Part shown: in pieces, positions 53,054-61,353 of the stretch
Numbering within the stretch: position 1 is the stretch's first letter
Layout: each line of letters begins with the position of its first letter
NCBI GenBank assembly: GCA_038237435.1
Contig: JBBRYT010000005.1
Coordinates: 1 to 64,000 of the forward strand
Reading direction: 5' to 3'
Source: JACCTI01 sp038237435
Lineage (GTDB): Bacteria > Verrucomicrobiota > Verrucomicrobiia > Chthoniobacterales > UBA10450
Length of the DNA: 64,000 nucleotides
The notes under the pieces: model-generated
What the model was told of the DNA's origin: nothing
The model's input: the letters and a program-made list of their open reading frames with translations, nothing else
The model's database searches: none
Program-made: the position numbers and the translations under genes

Positions 53054-56000
53054 TTAGCTACTCTTGGCTGGATTGCGATTTGGATAAGGCGGGACGGGCG
53101 GCAAATCGTAACGCTTGGTTTTCAAATCTTCCTGAATCTCCTTTATCGCGCGATCGAGTTGCTGGTCTTCGCCTTTGTATTCCTTGGCCGGGTCGTTATC
53201 GACCACGATGTCGGGATCGACACCGTGGCTTTCGATGACCCACTCCTTGCCGTCTTTTGAGTAAGGGGCAAACTCGGGCCGGTTCAAGATTCCTCCATCA
53301 ACTAATGGCAGCGGGTTGCGGATACCTACGACGCCGCCCCAGGTGCGTTTACCGATGAGTTTTCCGAGACCGAGCGACTTAAAGCGGAAAGGGAAGATGT
53401 CCCCATCGGAAGCGGAGAATTCGTCGCACAAAGTGACCATCGGCCCAAGGAAGGTCTGCGGTGGATTGGTTTGTGGCGTGCCATTGCGCGCGATCTCCAC
53501 CATAACCAAAGCGCGACGCAAACGCTCGATGACTAATGGTGAAACAAAACCGCCGCCGTTACCGCGCACATCCACAATCAACCCCTTCTTGTGAATCTGC
53601 GGGAAGTACATCTTGGTGAACTCATTCAATCCCGGCTGACCCATGTCCGGTATGTGCAGGTAACCCACTTCACCGTTAGTGCGCTTGGTTATTTCCTCGA
53701 TGTTCTTCTGCACCCAGGCCAGGTAGTAGAGCGAAGACTCATCCGCCACCGGCACGACTGTAACATCGCGCGCACCATCATCACTCGGCTTTGAGTTCAC
53801 GCGCAGGATAACCTGCTTGTCCGCAGTGTTAATGAGGCCGTCGTAGATGTTAGCTAACGAGGAAACCGGTGTGCCATTGATCGCCATGATGTAATCGCCG
53901 GCTTTCACGTTTACCCCAATAGCTGTGAGCGGCGAACGTGTATGTTTATTCCAGTTCTCGCCCGGCAGGATGCGATCGATCTTGTAAGCCTTACTAGCCG
54001 GGTCGCGCGCGAGCTCTGCTCCGAGCAAGCCTAACTTGATCCGCGGCGTTTCGGGACGCTCTCCACCCCCGACATACGCGTGGCCGTTGTTTAGCTCGGC
54101 GATAAGTTCACCTAATAGGTAGGTGAGATCATTGCGATGGTTTACGAACGGCACGAGTGCGGCGTACTTGTCGTGCATCGCTTTCCAATCGACGCCGTTC
54201 ATCGCGGGCGAATAGAAAAAATCTCGCATCTGTCGCCACGCTTCGTTGTAGATTTGGGTCCACTCCGCGTGGCGATCGAGCATCATGTCGAGCGAGCCCG
54301 CTTTGATGACATGATCCTTAGTGTCGATCTTATCCTTGGGCAGGTCGATGATGGCATAATCCTTCTCGATTTTTACCAGCATCTTCTTCCCATCGAAGGT
54401 GATCTGGTAGGTATTAACATCGCCCAGGACAGTCTCCTTGCGATCTTCGATGCTATAGACACACAAGTGATACTTGCGGTCGCCACGGCCGCCGTCGTTA
54501 TCCTCTCCCTCGCCTAGCTCATCGGCGGTGGTGCGACGCAGGTAAAAGACGCGGCCATCCACGACTCGAATGTCGCTGTAGTCGCCGGGCGACAGTTCCA
54601 TACCAATAATGCGGTCGTGCAGACCATCGGGATCAACTTTCACCGGCGCTGGCGGCTTCGGCGTCGCCGAAGGTTGAGGTGATCCGGCCTTGCTAGCTTC
54701 AGGCGTAGGAGACTTCTTGTCGTCCGCCTTGTCCTTTTCTTTGTCCTTCTTTTTACCTACTTCATCACTGCGTGGAGCGAGCGGGTTCTCCGTGTCTTTA
54801 GATAACGCCACCAGATAGATACGATCCATGTTTCTATAAACTTCGGAAAACTCAGGCGTTCCAAAAGTCGGCTTGAAATCACGTGCCGAACTGAAGAGCA
54901 GGAACTTCCCGTCGTCGCTAAAAACCGAGCCGGTCGAGTTATACCAATCGTCCGTTACCGCGATGGGCTTCTTGTCGTTGGTGGAGAAAATGTAGACCTT
55001 GGAGAGCCCGTTTTCTTCGGGCCGCGCCCAAGTCACCCATTGGCTATCCGGCGACCAGGCGTAGCTATCGATTTCACCAAACTTATCCTGATCGATTTGA
55101 GTGACCGCTTTGCTCGCAACATCGACATAACGCAGGCGCTGCAAGCGATCGGCCCAAAGCAGCTTCTTGCTGTCGGGTGACCAGTCCATCGCGTAATAGT
55201 AAGTATCCGCGCCGCTGGTTAGCTGGGTCGGCTCGCCTTTGCCATCCTGCGAACGCACGTATAGCTCATTCTCACCCGTCGCGTCGGAGTTGTAAGCGAT
55301 CCATTTCCCATCCGGCGACCAAACTGCGTCGCGCTCGTGTGCATTCGAAGTCTTGGATAAGTTGCGCGGCGTTCCGTCCTTGGCCGGCACGGAGAATAAA
55401 TCTCCGCGCGCTACCGTGATGACCCGGGAACCATCCGGAGCGGTGTTGACTGATTGCAGCTGCTTCGATGCATCGACCAAACCATTGCGACCGGAGGCGA
55501 AATCTTCTTTGATATCAATAGGCACGGGCGCGCATTGACCACTCGTTAGGTCATAACGCCAGATGTAGCCCGCGTTCTCAAAAACAATCGCGCCTTTCCC
55601 GATCGAGGGGAATTTAATGTCGAAGTCCTTGAACGTCGTTAGCTGCTTGGTCTCCTTGTTCGCGAGATCGGTAGAGAAGAGGTTCATGCGACCATCGCGA
55701 TCGGAGATGAAATAGATTTTATTGTCCGCTCCCCACATCGGGCAGATGTCCTGCGCCTCGTTGTTCGTCAGGTTTTCCGTCGTCCCGGTCTTAAAATCGT
55801 AGATCCAGATGTCATCGGCCATGCCGCCGCGATAATGTTTCCAGGTGCGGAACTCGCGGAAGATGCGGTTGAACGCCATCTTCGAATCGTCCGGCGAAAA
55901 AGAGAGAAATCCGCCGCGTGGAATCGGCAAATGCGTCGGCAGCTCGGCATCGAGGCCGACCGTGTAAAGATCGCCGTTGAAGGAATTGAAGGTCTTCATG

Positions 56001-56419
56001 CGCGAGCGAAACGCGATCATGGGCTTGGTGTTCTGCCAGGTCATGACGATGTTGTTCGGGCCCATGCGATCCGAGACATCGTCGCGACCGAGTGTGGCAG
56101 AAGTCGTTAGGCGTTTCGGCACGCCGCCATCCGCCGGCATGACGTAGACTTCAGTGTTACCGTCGTATTGCGAAGTGAACGCGACCTGCGTTCCGTCGGT
56201 GGAGAAGCGCGGGAAAGAACTGTAACCCGGACCACTCGTTAGGCGCCGCGCCGTTCCTCCATCTTTGCCCACGGTGTAAAGCTCGCCCGCGTAACAGAAA
56301 ATAACCTGCGCGCCATTCGTTGTCGGGAATCGCAGAAGTCGCGAAGTGTTGGGCAGTGGTTCGGAGGCGGCGAAGACGCCGGTGATGCAGGAAAGAAGGA
56401 GGAGAAAAGAAGCGCGCAT
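53054..56419 (-). CDS. Secreted Tricorn-type protease
   Basis: The 1,121-residue protein has a signal peptide (MRASFLLLLSCITGVFAASE) and a long WD/Tolb-like propeller half, with motifs such as SPDGKWIAYNSDATGENELY and WSPDSQWVTWARPEENG. A disordered Lys/Asp/Pro-rich linker near 550-600 (KKKDKEKDKADDKKSPTPEA) comes next. The tricorn core follows with a PDZ segment (GVNVKAGDYIMAINGTPVSS) and an S41-type peptidase domain holding DVRGNGGGF near 980 and EFSASDGDIFPF near 1020, whose Ser is the nucleophile. Tricorn cleaves peptides from upstream proteolysis. Signal peptide presence places it outside the cytoplasm, unlike the archaeal enzyme. Confidence 0.88.
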   Translation of the reverse strand: MRASFLLLLSCITGVFAASEPLPNTSRLLRFPTTNGAQVIFCYAGELYTVGKDGGTARRLTSGPGYSSFPRFSTDGTQVAFTSQYDGNTEVYVMPADGGVPKRLTTSATLGRDDVSDRMGPNNIVMTWQNTKPMIAFRSRMKTFNSFNGDLYTVGLDAELPTHLPIPRGGFLSFSPDDSKMAFNRIFREFRTWKHYRGGMADDIWIYDFKTGTTENLTNNEAQDICPMWGADNKIYFISDRDGRMNLFSTDLANKETKQLTTFKDFDIKFPSIGKGAIVFENAGYIWRYDLTSGQCAPVPIDIKEDFASGRNGLVDASKQLQSVNTAPDGSRVITVARGDLFSVPAKDGTPRNLSKTSNAHERDAVWSPDGKWIAYNSDATGENELYVRSQDGKGEPTQLTSGADTYYYAMDWSPDSKKLLWADRLQRLRYVDVASKAVTQIDQDKFGEIDSYAWSPDSQWVTWARPEENGLSKVYIFSTNDKKPIAVTDDWYNSTGSVFSDDGKFLLFSSARDFKPTFGTPEFSEVYRNMDRIYLVALSKDTENPLAPRSDEVGKKKDKEKDKADDKKSPTPEASKAGSPQPSATPKPPAPVKVDPDGLHDRIIGMELSPGDYSDIRVVDGRVFYLRRTTADELGEGEDNDGGRGDRKYHLCVYSIEDRKETVLGDVNTYQITFDGKKMLVKIEKDYAIIDLPKDKIDTKDHVIKAGSLDMMLDRHAEWTQIYNEAWRQMRDFFYSPAMNGVDWKAMHDKYAALVPFVNHRNDLTYLLGELIAELNNGHAYVGGGERPETPRIKLGLLGAELARDPASKAYKIDRILPGENWNKHTRSPLTAIGVNVKAGDYIMAINGTPVSSLANIYDGLINTADKQVILRVNSKPSDDGARDVTVVPVADESSLYYLAWVQKNIEEITKRTNGEVGYLHIPDMGQPGLNEFTKMYFPQIHKKGLIVDVRGNGGGFVSPLVIERLRRALVMVEIARNGTPQTNPPQTFLGPMVTLCDEFSASDGDIFPFRFKSLGLGKLIGKRTWGGVVGIRNPLPLVDGGILNRPEFAPYSKDGKEWVIESHGVDPDIVVDNDPAKEYKGEDQQLDRAIKEIQEDLKTKRYDLPPVPPYPNRNPAKSS

Positions 56420-56464
56420 AGAATGGGAAGCAGTTCAAACCGCTTTCCGCTACTCGTCAAATCA

Positions 56465-57727
56465 CTACAACCGACGCCGTCCGAGATTCGGCAGAAAAGC
56501 CGTGAGCAATCCGATCAGTGGCAAAAACGAACAGATTTGGAAGACAAACGGAATGCCATGGCGGTCGGCTAATGCGCCAAGAACCGCCGAGCCAATGCCG
56601 CCCATGCCAAACGCAAGTCCGAAAAAAAGACCGGACATTAAGCCTACTTTGCCGGGGACGAGTTCCTGTGCATAAACCAGAATGGCGGAGAAGGCCGAGG
56701 AAAGAATGAGACCTATAACCGCCGCTAACGTGGCGCACCAGAAAAGATTCGCGTAAGGCAGGACGAGCGCGAACGGAGCGACACCAAGGATGGATCCCCA
56801 AATGACGGCCTTGCGTCCGATTTTGTCGCCAATTGGTCCGCCGAGAAATGTCCCAGCGGCGATGGCGGCGAGAAAAATGAAGAGATGCAGCTGGGCCTGT
56901 TTCACCGACAAGCCGAATTTCCCGATTAAAAAGAAAGTGTAATAGCTGCTCATGCTCGCGAGATAGAAGTATTTCGAAAAGACCAGCACGATCAAAATGC
57001 CTAACGAGAACAAGACGCGTCCGCGGGATATTTTCGAGACATGATGAACGGCGGCAGCGCGTTTCGCGCGGTGGAGATGCGACAAACACCTGCGGTACCA
57101 TCGTCCGATGCCGGAGAGCACGACGATTCCAAGGAGGGCCAGCAACGAGAACCAGATGATCGATTTCTGTCCGCGAGCGACCACAATTACCGCTGCTAGA
57201 AGCGGCCCAAGGGAGCTACCGGCGTTTCCTCCTACCTGGAAGATCGATTGCGCGAAGCCGTGGCGGCCGCCGGAACTTAAGTGCGCCACACGCGACGCTT
57301 CCGGATGAAAAACGGACGAACCCATCCCCACAAAAGCCACGGCGATTAACAACAGCGACAGACTTGTGGCTAACGAGAGCAAGATCAGACCGACGAGCGT
57401 GAACGTCATTCCGATCGCCAGCGAAAATGGTTGCGGGCGTTTGTCGGTGAAGAGTCCGACGAATGGCTGCAGAATCGACGCGGTCAATTGATTAACCAGC
57501 GTAATCAAGCCGATGTGGCGGAAATCCAGATGCAGTTCGCTTTTCAGAATCGGATAAATCGCCGGGATGAGCGATTGCATCGTGTCGTTGAGCAAGTGCG
57601 CGAAACTGAGCGCGAAGAGCACGCCGAGCACCGGCGCTATTTGCGCGGGTCCCTCATCCTCGTCAGTGCAAACGGGAGGACTATTCGTTGGCGTTTCAAA
57701 CGCAGGCCGCATCGCGTGATCTTCCAC
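56465..57727 (-). CDS. MFS transporter, fosmidomycin-resistance-like
   Basis: The protein of up to 420 residues has 12 predicted helices in two halves. Motifs include FAHLLNDTMQSLIPAIYPIL near 43, FVGLFTDKRPQPFSLAIGM near 88, and GPIGDKIGRKAVIWGSILG near 295, the second MFS loop. VGMGSSVFHPEASRVAH near 132 is typical of the Fsr subfamily. ATG 57727 is the longest start; ATG 57712 (MRPAF) is equally possible. The gene is divergent from the phosphosugar mutase with a short overlap region. The substrate is unknown. Confidence 0.85.
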   Translation of the reverse strand: MEDHAMRPAFETPTNSPPVCTDEDEGPAQIAPVLGVLFALSFAHLLNDTMQSLIPAIYPILKSELHLDFRHIGLITLVNQLTASILQPFVGLFTDKRPQPFSLAIGMTFTLVGLILLSLATSLSLLLIAVAFVGMGSSVFHPEASRVAHLSSGGRHGFAQSIFQVGGNAGSSLGPLLAAVIVVARGQKSIIWFSLLALLGIVVLSGIGRWYRRCLSHLHRAKRAAAVHHVSKISRGRVLFSLGILIVLVFSKYFYLASMSSYYTFFLIGKFGLSVKQAQLHLFIFLAAIAAGTFLGGPIGDKIGRKAVIWGSILGVAPFALVLPYANLFWCATLAAVIGLILSSAFSAILVYAQELVPGKVGLMSGLFFGLAFGMGGIGSAVLGALADRHGIPFVFQICSFLPLIGLLTAFLPNLGRRRL

Positions 57728-57783
57728 TGGCTGGCCTTGGAAGCAACGCGGCCTTGCAAATCACAGGCGCGCCGGAAGTGTGC

Positions 57784-59742
57784 ATGACGATGCTGAACGA
57801 AAAGATCGCCGACGCTGTTGCAGACAAACGGCTGCTGGATTCTGCGGCGACAAACATCGGCGCGCTGCTGTCCGGAGCGACATCGCAGCTCTACGCGCAA
57901 GTCGTGACCGAGCTGGCCGACGCAGGCCATTGGAGTGAGCTGAACGACCGCTTCTACAAAACGCTCGCCTTTGGCACAGGCGGATTGCGCGGGCGAACGA
58001 TCGGAAAAGTCGTGACGAAAGCCGAGCGCGGGTCAGCGCTTCACGAGACTCCGCCGGAGTTTCCCTGCGTCGGCACCAACGCGATGAACTTTTACAACAT
58101 CGCGCGCGCCACGCGCGGATTGGTCGGCTATTTGCACGACTGGTTCTCGAAACAGGCGTTGTCCGGTAGACCAAAAATCGTGATCGCGTACGACTCGCGA
58201 TTTTTCTCAAAAGAATTTGCTGCCCTCACGGCAAAGACTGCGGCAGAGAGCGGTTGCGATGCCTGCGTCTTCTCAGGACCGCGCTCGACACCGGAACTTT
58301 CCTTCGCTGTGCGGTACCTGCATGCCCACGCCGGCATCGTTATCACTGCTAGCCACAACCCACCGCACGACAACGGCTACAAGGTTTACTTCGACGACGG
58401 CGCGCAAGTGATCGAGCCGCATGCCAGTGGCATCATCGCAAAGGTCAACGAAATCGAAGGTGAGATCTACGCAGAGAGCAAATCGCCGGGTGCAGTGGTC
58501 TCGTTAGGCAACGAGGTCGACGACGCCTACATGCAGCGACTCGAAACTCTTGTCCTCGACCCGGAACTCGTTAGGTCAGCGAAAGATTTACGCATCGTTT
58601 TCACACCGATCCACGGAACCGGTGGCGTGATCATCAAGCCGATGCTGGAACGTTTTGGTTTCCAATTCTCCGTGGTGAAAGAACAGGACCGATTCGACGG
58701 AAGTTTTCCGACAGTTACATCGCCGAATCCGGAAAACGCGGAAGCGTTGCGGCTGGGCGTCGAGTTGGCGGAAAGAGAGAACGCCGACCTGGTCGTGGCG
58801 ACTGATCCCGACTGCGACCGCGTGGGCGTAGCGGTCCGAGCAGCCAATGGCGAGATGAAGTTACTCAGCGGTAATCAGATCGGTTCGCTCATCGCCTACT
58901 ACCGCGCCGAGAAGCTTTTCGAGAACGGAATTCTAAATAAAGAGAACGCGGCGCGCGGTGTCATCATCAAAACTTTTGTCACAACAGATCTGCAGAAAGC
59001 GATCGCGGAACATTACGGCCTGCGGTGTGTTGAAACGCTGACCGGTTTCAAATATATCGGCGCGAAACTTAGCAAATATGAGCGCGCCTTATCGGACGAT
59101 GTCCGCGCAAACTATCGCGAACTATCAGAAAATGAAACGCGCCGGCTGCGGCTCGCGCATTCGTCCTATTATGTGTTCGGTGGTGAAGAAAGCTATGGCT
59201 ACAGCGGCCAGGATTTCGTGCGGGATAAGGATGGCAATGCAGCCGCAGTCATGTTTTGCGAAGTAGCCGCTTATGCAAAATCGCGCGGTCTTACTATCGA
59301 TTCCTTACTCGATGAAGTCTTTGTTAAGTTCGGTTACTTCCAAGAGAAAAATGGCGCCATTACCCTGGAAGGCGCCGAAGGCGCGGCCAAAATCAAAGCG
59401 TTGCTCGAATCCTACGATCGTTCGCCGCCTAACGAGTTGTTAGGGTCAAAGGTCGTGGCGGTAAAGAATTTCGAAAAGGAAACTGTTCGTGATGTGGAAG
59501 GCGACGTGATCCCGAAGGAGAAAATGCTGATTTTCGAACTGAAAGATCGCACCCGGATCGCGGTGCGCGGGTCCGGAACAGAGCCGAAGATAAAGTATTA
59601 TCTCTTCGCGCAGGAGCGCCCACCGTTTGCGCGCGAGAAATTGGCGGAGATCAAAGTCGCGATCGATGCGCGACTAAGCGAACTTTGGAAGTGGCTGGAG
59701 CGCGATGCGATTTCGCGAGCCGAGTCGGCAAGGAGTAGCTAA
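57784..59742 (+). CDS. Phosphoglucomutase/phosphomannomutase family enzyme
   Basis: The 652-residue protein is an alpha-D-phosphohexomutase. It holds TGGLRGRTIGKVVTKAERGS near 67, the phosphoserine loop VITASHNPPHDNGYKVYFDD near 182, the metal-binding DPDCDRVG near 340, sugar-binding GGEESYGY near 468 and the phosphate-binding RGSGTEPKIKYYL near 600. The first ATG downstream of the divergent MFS start is 57784 (MTMLNEK); an upstream frame to 57688 overlaps MFS without support. Sugar specificity (glucose, mannose or GlcN) is not fixed by sequence. Three 9-mer copies lie in it (58500, 58567, 59428). Confidence 0.9.
   Translation: MTMLNEKIADAVADKRLLDSAATNIGALLSGATSQLYAQVVTELADAGHWSELNDRFYKTLAFGTGGLRGRTIGKVVTKAERGSALHETPPEFPCVGTNAMNFYNIARATRGLVGYLHDWFSKQALSGRPKIVIAYDSRFFSKEFAALTAKTAAESGCDACVFSGPRSTPELSFAVRYLHAHAGIVITASHNPPHDNGYKVYFDDGAQVIEPHASGIIAKVNEIEGEIYAESKSPGAVVSLGNEVDDAYMQRLETLVLDPELVRSAKDLRIVFTPIHGTGGVIIKPMLERFGFQFSVVKEQDRFDGSFPTVTSPNPENAEALRLGVELAERENADLVVATDPDCDRVGVAVRAANGEMKLLSGNQIGSLIAYYRAEKLFENGILNKENAARGVIIKTFVTTDLQKAIAEHYGLRCVETLTGFKYIGAKLSKYERALSDDVRANYRELSENETRRLRLAHSSYYVFGGEESYGYSGQDFVRDKDGNAAAVMFCEVAAYAKSRGLTIDSLLDEVFVKFGYFQEKNGAITLEGAEGAAKIKALLESYDRSPPNELLGSKVVAVKNFEKETVRDVEGDVIPKEKMLIFELKDRTRIAVRGSGTEPKIKYYLFAQERPPFAREKLAEIKVAIDARLSELWKWLERDAISRAESARSS
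59428..59444. repeat. Inverted pair of the 9-mer core inside the mutase gene
   Basis: CCTAAC (59428-59433), GAGTT and GTTAGG (59439-59444) form a hairpin-capable inverted pair. It contains a full CCTAACGAG copy and is translated as PNELLG. Confidence 0.8.
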
Positions 59743-59752
59743 TTCTCGTCTT

Positions 59753-60560
59753 TCAAAGCGCGACTGTTACACGAAGGAAGGTTGCGGGAATCAATGTCGC
59801 ATCCTTGCTCTTATTTTGGCTAACGAACAAATCTTCCAGCTCTTTTTGTAGATTAGCCGCGCGGCCATTCTTTTCTGCGACCTCAAAGGCATTCATGGTC
59901 GGTCCGTAGTATTTCCGGAGAAGTCATCCACGAACGCGGACGGCGGGCCGGGGTAGTTGAAGATAAAGGTATCGCGCACGAATGAGATCTTCTCGGCCGG
60001 AACGCCAGCTGCGCCGAAGCGCTCTGTTACGTTACCCTCCATCCCCCGGTCATCGGACTGATAAATCCTTCGGGTGGCGGCGCCGTGTAGCTCGAGCTTA
60101 TCTTTGGTATCTGCGCTACCAAGGTCGGGTCGCTAGGTATCCAGTTACCCATGACGATGCGGCCTCCCGGTTTTGTTACACGCACCATCTCCTTCGCCAC
60201 GTCGAATGGCTTCGGCGCAAACATTGCCCCGAAAATACTAATAACGAGATCGAATGTGCTATCGGCTAACTGCTCCAAGTTAGAAGCATCCCCATCCTGG
60301 AAGGTACAGTTAGTCAGGCCTAGCTGTGCCGCCCGCTGGCTCCCAGCCTCGACCAGGTTCCGCGCGATATCTACGCCCAGCACTTCCGCGCCGAGCTTGG
60401 CCGCGGGCAATGCCGTCGTACCATCGCCGCATCCAAGGTCCAGCACCTTCATTCCTTTCGAAATTCCGATCCGCTGCACGAGCGCTTCGCCGCTCTCTCG
60501 CATGCTCGCGGCAATGCGCGTGAAGTCGCCCTTTTCCCAAAGCGCCTGGTTAAGGTTCAT
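59753..60560 (-). pseudogene. Class I SAM methyltransferase with two frameshifts
   Basis: The intact part from ATG 60560 has GMKVLDLGCGDGTTALPAAK near residue 36 and VVGVDIARN-like LGVDIARNLVEAG near 63, then DSTFDLVISIFGAMFA near 102. The frame ends early at 60027 with SPMTGGWRVT. Reading on in other frames restores family-like sequence: after a missing T near 60050, NVTERFGAAGVPAEKISFVR; and, after two extra bases near 59918, RKYYGPTMNAFEVAEKNGRA ending RVTVAL and stop at 59753. So about 270 residues of a normal methyltransferase are present, broken by a 1-base loss and a 2-base gain. It is either a recent pseudogene or a sequencing or assembly artefact. A small gene precedes it by 2 bases. 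Confidence 0.8.
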
Positions 60561-60562
60561 AG

Positions 60563-60820
60563 CTAGCGAGACGCAACCTTGGAGCGCGCGTGCAGATCCT
60601 GTACGATCTGTCGCAGTTTGTCTTTGCCGGCCTCGCTACAGTAGTCCCGAGGATTTGAAGGCGGAAACTCTGCTGGTAAGGCAACAATCTTCTTTCGAAT
60701 CTCGTCCAGATCCGCATCGTCCAGGCGAATCGAGGTGAACCCGTCCCACGCCCATTGATTGCCCGTGCCATTGACAAAGCCATCGATGGTATTGGCAATT
60801 TCTTCAGCTGTCCTTTTCAT
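60563..60820 (-). CDS. Small protein of unknown function, 85 aa
   Basis: The 85-residue protein starts MKRTAEEIANTIDGFVNGTG. GNQWAWDGFTSIRLDDADLD and EIRKKIVALPAEFPPSNPRD follow, with even codon composition and charge typical of a folded cytoplasmic protein. It precedes the frameshifted methyltransferase by 2 bases and is probably co-transcribed. I do not recognise the family. Confidence 0.65.
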   Translation of the reverse strand: MKRTAEEIANTIDGFVNGTGNQWAWDGFTSIRLDDADLDEIRKKIVALPAEFPPSNPRDYCSEAGKDKLRQIVQDLHARSKVASR

Positions 60821-61028
60821 AATAAGAGTAGACGCCCCTTTTCACCGCGTTCCAGAAAAATTCGTTAAGCTGCGAAACATAAGATCGCAGACTAACTTCT
60901 TGTGACGTGCTGCGCCCTCACACTGGCGACGGCTGTAAATCGAATTGACGAAGAACCGACCGTTCCGGACGAACACCGTGGATTTTTGTCCCGCTCGACA
61001 GCCGCGTATTTCCCGCTGAAAGTCTGCG

Positions 61029-61337
61029 ATGCGCGATATCAATCTCGACGGCGGCGAGATTTCCATTTTGAAATCCATCGGCCTGGGGGGTACTCCGGTT
61101 CACGGAAAACAGCTGCTCCAGCGGATGGATGAGATGATGCCGGCGGAAATGATCGATTCGCTCGATGGTTTGATCTCGTTAGGCTACGTCCTCTCGGACA
61201 AGGCGATCATCCGCACGCCGGAAGATGTGGAGAAATCGGTCTTTCGCGTGAACCAGGCCTATGCACGCGATCTGAAGGACGCGATTCATCCTTCGCGCGC
61301 GCGTGAGGAAAAGGGACGTCGCGAACGGCGTCGTTGA
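61029..61337 (+). CDS. Small winged-helix-like protein, 102 aa
   Basis: The 102-residue protein begins MRDINLDGGEISILKSIGLG, continues KQLLQRMDEMMPAEMIDSLD and ISLGYVLSDKAIIRTPEDVE, and ends in a strongly basic tail. The order of helix, turn, helix and beta-hairpin resembles a winged-helix domain that could bind nucleic acid or dimerise; that is inference. A 9-mer copy encodes ISLGYV. It precedes lnt, whose ATG follows 16 bases after its stop. Confidence 0.6.
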   Translation: MRDINLDGGEISILKSIGLGGTPVHGKQLLQRMDEMMPAEMIDSLDGLISLGYVLSDKAIIRTPEDVEKSVFRVNQAYARDLKDAIHPSRAREEKGRRERRR

Positions 61338-61353
61338 TTCGCGAGTGAACGGC

